Assembly: GCA_963682055.1 (NCBI GenBank)
Contig: OY821745.1
Location: forward strand, 6,641,501-6,705,500
DNA: 64,000 nt
Source of the DNA: Primula veris
Lineage: Eukaryota; Streptophyta; Magnoliopsida; Ericales; Primulaceae
Direction: 5' to 3'
The stretch's first letter is position 1; the number at the start of each line of letters is the position of its first letter. The position numbers were made by a program, and so were the translations under genes. Positions 22,201 through 34,200 of the stretch are shown here, one piece after another. The notes below the pieces were generated by a model, which was not told where the DNA came from, did not search any database, and worked only from the letters and a program-made list of their open reading frames with translations.

Positions 22201-25200
22201 CCTCCGAGAAATCAAAGCCAGCAACGTTAAACAATTCATCTGGGAATACATCATCACCAGGTTCGGTATACCGTACGCTATAGTCGCCGACAACGGAACC
22301 CAGTTCAAAGATGCCAACCTGCAGCTATGGTATGAAGAACTAGGCATCCGGAAGTTTTATTCAACGCCTACATATCCACAGGGCAACGGGCAAGCTGAGG
22401 TGTCAAACCGAACCATACTAGATGGCATCAAGACAACTCTGGAACAAGCAAAGGGAAGATGGCCCGAGCGACTACTCAACGTCTTATGGTCGTGCCGAAC
22501 CACGCCAAAGACGGGCACCAAGGAAACCCCGTTCAGCCTAGCATACGGCGTCGAGGCCATCATACCGACAGAAATCGGGCTACCCACACTCCGAACAACT
22601 TTAGTCGAACAGGGAAACAATGAGCAAAGAATGAGAGAGGAACTCGACATGATAGACGAGAAACGAGAAATAGCATCCCTTACCTTAGCAAAATACCAAC
22701 AAAGCGTTAAACAAGCTTATGACAAGAGAGTAAAAGGGACCAAGGAATTCATGGTAGGAGAACTGGTGCTGCGCAAAGTAACGGTCTATACCCGCAATGA
22801 AATACATGGCAAACTGAGCCCCACCTGGGAAGGACCATACGAGATCGTCAAAAGAACAAGCCCGGCGACCTACAAGATCAAAAGCGTTCTGTTCGAAAAT
22901 AGCCGAGGAGAAAAGAATTCATGGAACGTGACGAATCTCAAAAAGTACTACGTATGAACTGGCCTCCATTACAGGTCACAACACACCTCTACATTGTCAT
23001 GACATTATTTTTGAATTCATAAGATATTTTGCTATTTACCAGGGTTGAGGAATACTAAAAGTCCTCCAACGTAACCGGGGGCATAAGAAATTCCTAAACG
23101 GCATGTATGACTTATTGCCTAGGAATACTAAAAGTCCTCCAACGTAACCGGGGGCATAAGAAATTCCTAACGGCATGTATGACTTATTGCCTAGGAATAC
23201 TAAAAGTCCTCCAACGTAACCGGGGGCATAAGAAATTCCTAAACGGCATGTATGACTTATTGCCTAGGAATACTACAAGTCCTCCAACGTAACCGGGGGC
23301 ATAAGAAATTCCTAAACAGCATGTATGACTTATTGCCTAGGAATACTAAAAGTCCTCCAACGTAACCGGGGGCATAAGAAATTCCTAAACGGCATGTATG
23401 ACTTATTGCCTAGGAATACTAAAAGTCCTCCAACGTAACCGGGGGTATAAGAAATTCGTAAACGGCATGTATGACTTATTGCCTAGGAATACTACAAGTC
23501 CTCCAACGTAACCGGGGCCATAAGAAATTCCTAAACGGCATGTATGACTTATTGCCTAGGAATACTACAAGTCCTCCAACGTAACCGGGGGCATAAGAAA
23601 TTCCTAAACGGCATGTATGACTTATTGCCTAGGAATGCTAAAAGTCCTCCAACGTAACCGGGGGCATAAGAAATTCCTAAACAGCATGTATGACTTATTG
23701 CCTAGGAATACTACAAGTCCTCCAACGTAACCGGGGGCATAAAAAATTCCTAAACGGCATGTATGACTTATTGCCTAGGAATACTAAAAGCCCTCCAACG
23801 TAACCGGGGGCATAAGAAATTCCTAAATGGCATGTATGACTTATTGCCTAGGAATACTAAAAGTCCTCCAACGTAACCGGAGGCATATGAAATAATAGCT
23901 CAGTCACACATATGCAGGTACCAACTCCATCAAGGAAAAAGGGGCAGACAAAGGGAAATAAAACAAAGTCCTAGCCCACATTACGGAGGCAATAAAACAT
24001 CGAACGAAGAAATCAGCAAAGGAAAATCAACCCAATCAATAAAATATCAGTACGACAATGAGAAGATCTGAACATAAGAAGAAAGAAACAAAACAAATAG
24101 TCCTCGCCCACATTACGGAGGCGATAAAACATCGAACGAAGAAATTAGCAAAGGAAAATCAACCCAATCAATGAAATATCAGTACGACAATGAGAAGATC
24201 CGAACATAAGAAGAAAGAAATAAAACAAATAGTCCTCGCCCACATTACGGAGGCAACAAGGTATGACCAACCATAACGAAATTGATTTAAGAACTACTGC
24301 TACATGAGGAGCACGACGGCAATTGACAGAGCTCTACCTCTTCGTCGTCCGTCGCCGTATCCCCATCGGTCTCGTCACCATCAAAACGCTCCTCAGAAAT
24401 AAGGGCATCAAAGTTGGTCGTATGAGCACCGATGCATGTCAGCGTCTTAAGCCGAGCGGAGAACTCGGTTACTTTAGCAACCTCGTGAGCATCCCAGGCC
24501 GCTTTACGACGAGCATCGTCGAAGGGAAGCTCACGCGCTTCGATCATAGCCGCCGAAGCATCGTACCTGGATCGGGACAGACGAAAATACTTTACCAACA
24601 TATTGGCTTGATTTACCAACGATTTTAGTTTACCGAGGTATTTTTCCTTTACACACCAATACCGATCTAAACGACGCTCCTGAACCTGTACAACATGCTC
24701 GGCACGACAAACATATTCACGAAAAAAGGACGCCTGGGTTTTCAACTTGGCCCTAAATCGGACACACTGATCGAGCAACTTGACGTTTTTGCCCAATAAA
24801 ACGATGTAAGGCCAATTGGCATGCCCTTCGCTAGCCGCACCAGATGAGACCTCGTCCCGGGCAGCACCAGTAGGTCCTAGCCCCGGACTAACTAGGCATG
24901 GAGAATCAGCCTGGTGCGACATAGCAGCACGTGCCTATAAAAAAAAATGGGGAAGAAAGGAAGAGATGAATATTCATCCGCAAATAAAGAAAAGACAGGG
25001 AAGTAGAAGAACAAAGATTTTTATACAGGCTACAAGTAAAATGACAAAACAGGCTACTAAATCATTAATCCGATAACCCATTAACAGACGCTGAGGTCTC
25101 TACGGCATCAGGAAAATGAATATCTCGCAACGAGACAATTTGCGTCCCCAAACGTTCCTGCACGACCGCATCCACTCGGTTCAAAGCATCCGTAGTCTCA

Positions 25201-28200
25201 GTTACCCCGGCCATAGCATCTACCATGCGCTCTGCCTGGGCAACACCACGCATCCCGTTTACATGCTCGAGCACCTCTAATGCGCGACTTCGGGCCCAAT
25301 ACGATTTGGTGAAGGATAGCAACAGGTCCGCGTCCTCGAAAACGGCCACTAGAACCAAGTTCAAGCTCATCACCCGGCCTCGGGCTTCATCACGAGAATG
25401 CCGAAGCGCACCAAGAAGCTCCTTAGCCTTTCCCTTGTTTGCCGTATAATGGGTTGTCTTCTTGCTAAACTTCTCTCCCAGGTCACGTAATCGGATCGAC
25501 AAGTTTGAAATATGAATATTCAGACCCTCGATTTCATGACGAGCAGAATTCAGTTCAGAAGTTAGGGACGCCGTAGATTTTTCAAAACCATCTGTAACAT
25601 CGCCTACACTACGACTAGGCGAGGTCCAGACCACCATGGCAAGGGGGTTAGCCGGTACCTGACAAGATTTTGTTTTTACATCCTTCAAAAGATTACGACC
25701 CACAAACAAGGAAATTAACCAGGGAAGCCAAACAGAAAGAAAACGGAGCACCTATATTATCACTTCCCAAAAGAATATATGTCTAGATACAAAAGAATCC
25801 CTCAATTAGGGTACCAAAAGACTTTACCCTAATCTACATTTAAAATACTGCAAGACAATGGTCAAGGCTCCATCTGAGGGGATGCAGGTGGGGGAGTAAC
25901 AGTAGCAACAGGCCGAGGTGTGGATGGGGCCGACATAGAATGAGGACGGAGCACTGTCGAAATCGTCTGCCCTGGCAGACGGGGAAGCTCCTCATCCCGA
26001 AGATTCTCCCAGTCTAGGGGTTTTGGCAGTGCACCATGAGGATAGGGATACACCAATTCCGTCCATGCCCGATCCGACAAAGGAACCTTCACGAAATTGA
26101 GAGCACGAACATGAGCGCAAAAGACGGAAAAGTTGGCCATCATTGCAAACTTGGTCCGCTCCTCCGCTTGTGCCTTTTTCAGAGCAGCGACCTCGGATTT
26201 TTCTGCCTCCGCGTCCTCTGCCATGAGCAGATTATCGGCCTCTAATAGGTCGTATTTCTCGACCATAAGCTCTTTGTCGGTTTCCAGCTTCTTAACCTCA
26301 TCGGTCAGGCGTAGGTTATCCCCTACCATCCGAATCTTCTCCTCTGCCATGGCTTTATTATCCGCCATCAGTTTCTCTTTCTCAGCCACGAGTGCTGATA
26401 GCTGATCCCTTATCTTCCGAGCGTTCTCCTCGACTATGGCCTTATTCTCGGCAATCAGCTTCTCTTTCTCAGCTTCTAGCGCTGTCAGCTGATCCTTCAG
26501 CACCACGGTGCCCACGAAAGCTTGTAATTAAAAACTTTAGATACCGGCCAACTAAGGGCATAGCACACTATATAACAAAAGACGCACGAAACATACCCGA
26601 AGCACGTCATTGTTGGCCTGCTCAATGACCGACACTATAGGCCGAGCAGCCATCTCCTATGCATCCTTGAAAAGAAGGGGCTCAAGAGCAGTGTACCCCA
26701 TCCTTAAAGCTCGGGGCTGCTCCAGCAATTTCCCCTTACACCGATCAATATAACGAGTCATCGCGACCCCGTCCACCAACCTCTTTTAAGGTCCCTCGGG
26801 AGCCTCATCCTCACCACCCATCGCAACATCCACGGCAGTCTCTTTGCCGGCTTCCACCTCCACCTCCTCCCTCACCTCCTTCTCCGAAGGACCAGTCTCA
26901 GGGGCCCTATGCTCGCTCACATCCTCAGTACGGGTGGGCGAGATAACAGGCAGGTCCATCATGTCCTCGGTACGGATAGGCGAGATGACAGACAGGGTCA
27001 TCGTATCCTCGCCCATATTCACCAAGAGATTGATATGTCCGAATACGTTATCGAACGACCCCTGAAACACAATAATACCCATAGACCGGGCAGGAGTAAG
27101 GGTAACCAATGAAGAAGTCAATAGCTGAAACAGGATGACAAATAAAGCGAAGAACAAGGGAATTAAAAGACAACAATTCACCAAAACAAAAAATATATAT
27201 ACACGTACGTCGACATGAGTGGAAGCCCCCTCGGCGGTATCACCCTGGGAAGAAGCAACCAGCGCCGCACCAGTGCCCACATCGGCACCCTCCTTACTCG
27301 CCGATGTCTCTGCCCCTCTCACCCTCTTTGGGGTCCCCACAACGGGGTCCGATGCTCAGCGCTTAGAACAAACAGGCTTTTTCCCTCCCCGAGAGGCACT
27401 TCTAGCCTTGACAATTTTGAGCAAGTCCTCCTCAGTCTCTGTGGGAATCTCGGGCTCGGGATTACCCTTCGTCACTGGCCCCGCAAGATAACCTAGCAGC
27501 ATGGGGGCAGTACGGCTTGCCGGATCCTTCGTCGGACCGGTCCCCCACCAATTCCAGAGGGCCAAGAGAGCTTTAGCATTGGGAGCACCGAGATCTGGAA
27601 TATCGGGAGCCGTTGTCGCAGGTCCAGGAATCTGGTGTCCCGCACAACCCCACTCTCCGGAAGCAATCACAACACCAAGGTTATGCTCCTTGTTGGTATC
27701 CGGCAGACCGATGACAAGCCGAGAGAAGGAGCGCAAAGTCTTCAAATACGAGCTGCGGAGCTCGAAACTCAAACTGTAGACCCCGAATACGTCTTTCAGT
27801 TCGATAGGTGTCCCGGACAACTCCGACAACCTTCGAATACCGGTCAGCGTGCGATAACCATTCAGGGCTAGCTGGGCCGGAGCGATCTGGACGGCCTCAA
27901 AGAACGAAGCCACCCAATCAGTAAAAGGAAGTCTAAGACCCCCAGTAAAGAACGCCGAAGAGCGAACGGCTACCTTGCCGGCCGGAACAAATCCCATGAC
28001 CTCATCATCTGAGACAGGCAGCCGAATGTGTATGTTGGCAGGTATCCCGGCGAGCTTCTTAAAGTCCTCTTCCACAAATGGGCCAACTTGGGCTAGGCAT
28101 TGGGTCAGAATTTCCTATTCAAACATCATCCAAAACTCCATCAATATATTAACCAAAAACACATGACACAACGAGAGCCCCCCCCCCCCCCCCCCCCCCC

Positions 28201-31200
28201 CCAAATTACCCGAAACCCTAAGTTTTACCACCAACCCAACAAACGGAGATCCTTTATATAAAGAAAAACCATCAACCACCACCCTAGATAGACATATACC
28301 GGCAAACAAGACCCTATATATTACTGCCACATACATGCCCACAACAAACAATCGAATACGGAACCTACGCACAAAGGGGTACACAAAACCCTATAAAATC
28401 ATAAAACACTTACAGTCATAATTACGAGCGAGCAGGCGAGAACAGCAGTAAATCTATCAACAACCAGATGCAACCCTGGATAGAGAGGCAGAAAAATGTT
28501 TGGCGGGAAGAACAAACCCTAGAGAGAGAAAATAAGAGATATTTTGTTTCAACAAATTATGAGATAAGAACAAGAGGGATTAATTAGCACAGTTACAAGA
28601 AGTGAAGCCACATAAAGAATAAAATAATAACTGTCCTTTCGTGTGACAGAGGTTTACCTTTTTTCCACCCACAGAAAAAATCCCCAACTGCTGCTATTTT
28701 CAACAAATCAACGCTCCAGATCTGGCCACATCAGATAATGTATCCCACTAACCAATGCAGTTCACATCATTACACCTATATAAACGGCCAGTGGACCCTA
28801 CCATGAAAAGCTTCTAGCATACGCTATCAATATTACCAGACCGAGGATGTCCTCCGATTAAGTTCCTCGACGCCAAACCTTGTCTTACCCGAATCGCACA
28901 CCGACCAAGGTGGACAGAGACCGTTCCTAGCTCGACGGCATTTAAGCATCAAGTCTAACAACGCTCTCCGGGGGGATAACCACGGTGTACCTTGCTCGAT
29001 GTCCGATACTGAGAGACATCGAATGATATCAACATAAAGGCAAAGCAAATAAAATAGACAGGATCGAGTTGCAAAACGCAAGTTTTATTCATCCACAAAG
29101 GGGGATACAAACAAACAATACAACATGAAAAGAGAAGTTTATAAGAAAATAACACCCATCCTACTTCTTCGAACTACCCCCCATATCGGCATCCTTCTTC
29201 GTCAAGAGCTCCTCCAGACGCTCTTTTTCCCTAATCAAATGAGAAATGCCAATCTCAACTTGTTTTAAAGCATGAGATTGAGACTTGCACTTCTGCTCGG
29301 CTTCAAAACGAGCAGCGCTCTCCTCCTGCCAGTACTGTTTGAACCGCCTCATTTCGGTCTGAGCACACTTAAGATCGTGTTTCAGCCACGACATCTCGAT
29401 TTTTTTTAGCTGAAGTGGAGTCAATTCCTCTTCCCCAAAACCAGGGGGACGGGGTAGCAAGAAGGTAGGCTCTTCAACAAGGGTCTTCTTTTTGGAGGTA
29501 GATCTGGTGATGGGAGCCATCTCAGATAAATGCTAATTATAAGGAAGAATGGATACTGAAGTTAAAAACAATAGGGAGCATTTATAAGGAATCAAAGGGC
29601 ACGAAGTACAAAAAAGCGCCAAGAACGAGGCGTTGCAAAAGGTTCAATATACATAGAGGCACGGAATACAACAGGGTACAACTTACCAAAAACAGAAAAG
29701 AAAATACAAATTACAAAACGGGAAACACATCAGAAAACTAGCCCAATCTAACTAAGAATCAATGGTCAAAGCCAAAACACCATACTCCTTCTCAAGACTG
29801 GCCATTCTATGACGGACCCAAGATACCTTAGCATCTAAGTCCTTCATCTGAGCATGATATCTCACCACGGGCTCAGACATTATAGAGAGTTGTTATGATA
29901 CAGAAGGAGAAGAGGGATAAAGGAGAAGCCAACACAAGTTTATGATAAGGATAATCTCCCAAGGAAAGGTTGAGTATTTATAGAGCAAAGATAGTATGTT
30001 GTTGTCTGACAAATACTTGGGAACATGCATCTTTGACCAAACCTGCCATGCCTCAGAAGTCACACGGCTACAGTACAGCAAGAAATAAAGATACAAGATA
30101 TCCAAAGGTCCACATTCCAGATGAACGACAAACCACAAGTGCAACATAAAAAGAAGTGCAAGATAAAGGGGCAAATATAAATGGGCAAATATAAATGGGC
30201 AAATATAATTTTCATTAATAAAGATGGGATACATCGCTTTCATTACATCAGAGGACAACATCAAAATGAAGAACTTTTACATCAGAGGACATCAAAAAGA
30301 AAATCTATTACATCCGAGAAAAAGATCTATTACATCCGAGAAAAGCTAGTACAGAAGATCATACAAAGAAGATCGACTATATCAGCAGGCCAAGTGAGCA
30401 GGAGGCGTGAAGGAAAGTAAAAAGGAAAAATAAAGAAGAAAAAGATGAAGAGGAACATAAAGAAGAAGTGAAAAATACGAAGAAAAGAAACATAAAAAAA
30501 AAAAAGGGAAAAGAAGAAGAGTGCAAGAAAACAAAGAAGAAAAAGGTGGTGAGACCGAGGATGAAGAAAGAGAAAGGAAAAAAGTAGAGAGAACAGAATA
30601 TAAAAGTAAAAGAAAAATGACAAAAACCCTAGAAGTAACAAAAAACCCGAGGGACTCAGGGTTGATTGTTACATCGTAGTGGTAAAAAAAAAGATGAAGA
30701 AAAAGAAAGGGGAAGCGCAGAAGAAAAAGAAGAAGAAATGAGAGAAGATAAAGAAATGAAGGAAACTGAATAAAATAAAAAGAAGAAAAAAAAAGGGCGA
30801 CGCTAGGGGGAAGTCGATCGGTATCGATGAGAGGGCCCGGCAGAGACATTCCTGTCTCGAAGTGTCGGGTTCCCCCTCAACACCTCATTCTCTTCGACTA
30901 GAGACCGACGAGCACGTCGGCAATAATCTAGCTCGGACCTTAGCCAAGTTAATTCCCGAACCATCTTGGTATGGTGATAACGCATCACCTTTAACTCCTC
31001 CTCAGCATCCTTTAACAGCTTTAGTGCATGGCCATAGGAGGCTTCGAAAGCTTCCACTTGCAAAACCAGTGCAGATTTGGTGAAAGAACCAGCCATTTTA
31101 AGAGAGTTATAGGATAAAATTCTATATATGGTAAGGAGAGGTAAAGAAGAGATTATGAATAAACCCATATCTTAAGAAGGTATTTATAAAAAAAAATTAA

Positions 31201-34200
31201 AGATGGTTTAATGTGGGGAATTGCAACCGTTCGTCAAAAGGCTCTGGAAAACGTGGGTGATTCAAAGACGCGCCTGTTGAGAAGAAATTAAAAGTGGGGA
31301 ATTGCAGCCGTTCGTTATTAAAAGATGTGTCTATTAAGAAGAAACGCTTGGATTCATGCCAATATTTAAAGAGGGTAAATTCCAAAAAGCTTCTACACGT
31401 GTCTCGTTAGGAAAATGTAGCAGTGTTAAGAGATAAAGGATAAGATTTGTGCACAAGGCTCAAGAAATCCCATTAGTTCCTAGATACAAAGATTCAGAAG
31501 ATTCAGTGGATAAGGTCAAGCACAAGACCCAAGAAAAATCATTAATGAAGCCACAAGCATGCGCAGTCAGAATTAATTGCATTGGGAAAATAATTAAGAT
31601 AAAATGCAAGAAAAAGAAGTCTTTTTTAATTGATTGAAACTTCATTACAGAGGAGGCAGTCAACATAAAGGAAATACAATAAAGAGAAAAAAGAATCATT
31701 TCGTAGAAGGGCCGGCTTCATCATTCGGCCTCCTCTTCGCCCGAGCATACACTTCCTTAAGAGCTAGTTTGTAAGCCCTCTTGGAAGCTATGTGCCTGTC
31801 TCTTGAGGCTTCGAGCTCTTTGATCCGAGCACGCGCCCAAATGTTGTCGATCAGAGACCTCTGATATTCCCTTTCTATGGCATCCAATCGCTCATCCATT
31901 TCAACGGCCCGACGAGCCTCCACGGACAACAAGGATACCCTTCTCTCTAGAGTACGCACTTTCCTAGCCTCGTCCTCGAGATGAGCAACATACTCGGGAA
32001 GATTGTCACCACTATTTTCATAAGGAGAAGCCATTTGATTTGTTAATAAGGGGAATTATACAAAAAGATAGGTACAGCCCCCCTTTTATAAGAAGAAACA
32101 ATGGAGAAGATCAAGGGTCACCTCGAAGGAAGACTAACCCTATTGAACTTCCCAAAGACATTATGGCTAATTAACCACAGTTCCAAGTCCAATTAAAGTC
32201 GTCCAAAGAGGTATCAAGAAGATAAACGTACAAGAATGAGAATAAGGAAATATTTTATTTATTCCAAATAGTTCGATTACAACTGGGGAATGATGCCCCG
32301 TACAAAAGAAATTACAAAAGAAATTACAAAAACTAATTATTCTGAGGAAGAGGTTGCTTCAACGCCATTCGACCCTGGTTTGGACCGATTATGCAACTCC
32401 TTGAAGGCAAGCTTATAGGCTCTTTTTGCCGCCCTTTACTTAGCAAGAGAAGCCTCAAGCCTCTTTATATGCTCAAAGGCCCAATCCCAATCAGCCATCG
32501 TCACATGATGAGCCGCGTCCATATCTGACAATTTCTTCGCCATAACTGCCAACTTCCTTTTCACAGCATGAGCTTTCTTGACCTCATTTTCTAAATGAGC
32601 AATGTATTCGGGAGAGTTGTCACCAGTAGCACCATTGGGAGATGCCATGACGTTCTTAGTAATGACAAACAATGGAACATTTATGAGGGAACAATCCCAT
32701 TTTATAGGTAAATAGGGGAATACCAAAGGTCGCATCGAAGTTGAGTAGCAGGTTTGCAAATCCAAGACATTAAATGGGTCCCATTGAGCAGTCTTAAATA
32801 GGGACATTTTTCGATGAAGTATTGGGAACAGCAAGACAGAATTAGCTTCCTCGACATACCGAGCATGACTCCCTCGACGTGGAGACCACACCGAGGAAGT
32901 CAGGAAGCACTTGATAGAACATAAAAATTGGACCCGAATATATCTATTCGGATACGAATCGACCCACCCATCATAGAGGGGTATCCAATGCTTGAATGGG
33001 TTATCCCATGCTTTTCTTTGAGAATAAGAGTGGATATCACTAAAAGCCCAAGCCCACTTAATTAGGGACCCATGTCTGAAAAATCCCATGAGATGGAGAC
33101 ATATGTCAACATCCTAGGAGGCATAATTGCCTATAAATAGCCAAGTATCCCCCTAAAAGAAGGACCAGAAAATATACCTCAAAAATATAGAGAGAAAAAG
33201 AGAAAAGATAAAAACTTGTCAGAACGTATCACATCAATAGCCTAACCGAGCAAGGCAGAGAAACGAGCACCGAAGAGAAGAGAAAGATCACGTTCAGGAT
33301 CAAACAGCGAATTCGAGCATAAATATCGTAATAGAATTGTAGTCCGAACAATGGCAATTGCCGAATAAGAATAAAGATCAAGAAGTGTTCAACGTTTATC
33401 GTCAATCCATTATAATATCATTGTTGAAAAGCCTAACGCCACCGACCAAAGTTATGGCTTTGTCAGTGAAAGTGAGTGCCTATTTTGATTATGTTTCCTA
33501 TCAAGACAAAGTAAAAAAAAATAAAAAAAATCATCAAGTAATCTATTACCTGGATGTCAAATGGACCCAAAAATGGTAAAAGATCGGTGACATTGAGAGC
33601 CCCAACCATCTCCACGAGTTCTCTTATAACGTTCTTCAAGTCAAATCTTTCATCTGAGCACTTACCGAACACCATTTTACAACTCATGTCCTCCATCACA
33701 CGTGCTACCTCATCACTCACATTGACCACTGTCCCGGGTGCCGCCTTTATCCGCTCCACCAACCTTCCCACCTCCTCTCTTCTCATTTCTTTGAATTCTT
33801 CAATTTTCAAAGGGCTCATAAGCTCCAATGTACACAACTTCCTCACGCTCCGCCAGTATGGCCCGTAATCGGAAAAAACCACGCCTTAAAAGAAGAAGAA
33901 AAAATCACTATTGATGATTTTATTGACTTTGGTGAAAAGCGAAAATTACACACTCATATGCTAGTTGTAGTCAGGACCGGGAAGTTGCCCCGGTCAAAAG
34001 AGTATTTTTAGTTGCCTTACGAGTTTTTTGAAATAACAATAAACGAAATGTATAGTTATTTTTTGTTTAGAATTAAACAAATTCACAGATCTGAAATTTT
34101 AGCCAAACAAACAAGCTCGAGTATTCACTAAACAAGTTCTAATTTTCTCTCCTTACCAACAATATTAAAAAATTGCCTGGTAAGGTTGCTCCTCAAAAGA

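Larger units (their letters stand above)
17027..22957 (+). pseudogene. Tat gag-pol polyprotein: single frame with seven premature stops
   Basis: From the ATG at 17027 to TGA at 22955 everything lies in one reading frame (1977 codons): gag, protease, RT, RNase H, archaeal-type RNase H, integrase. The frame is cut by TAG 17915, TAG 18521, TGA 19064, TAG 19199, TAA 20360, TGA 21665 and TAA 21875, with no frameshift seen. The stop at 21875 replaces a CAA codon still present in copy 1. RT has CIDD instead of YxDD and integrase has Gly for its first Asp. Segments are listed separately. Confidence 0.88.
16392..33465 (+). mobile_element. Complete Ty3/Gypsy Tat-lineage LTR retrotransposon, copy 2
   Basis: 17,074 bp. 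LTRs 16392-16946 and 32912-33465 differ by five substitutions and one 1-bp gap, so insertion is recent. Flanking 5-mers ATGAA and GTGAA look like a target-site duplication with one change. Order: LTR, PBS, gag-pol (17027-22957, seven stops), 73-bp repeats, 132-bp repeats, antisense genes, LTR. It lies in intron 2 of P450 copy A, on the opposite strand to that gene. The stops and changed catalytic residues mean it cannot move on its own products. Confidence 0.93.

Noticed and set aside
22357..22650. 97-aa minus-strand ORF conserved with 1061-1354
   Set aside because: It is an exact shadow of the integrase core; its conservation comes from the plus-strand protein. It has no TATA box or splice signal like the true antisense genes.
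30382..30849. Very hydrophobic F/L-rich ORFs (also 9163-9399) that could pass for an envelope-like membrane protein
   Set aside because: They are translations of the polypyrimidine strand of the purine tract. Only the first dozen residues match between copies, and those lie over the end of mini-gene 3 in another frame.
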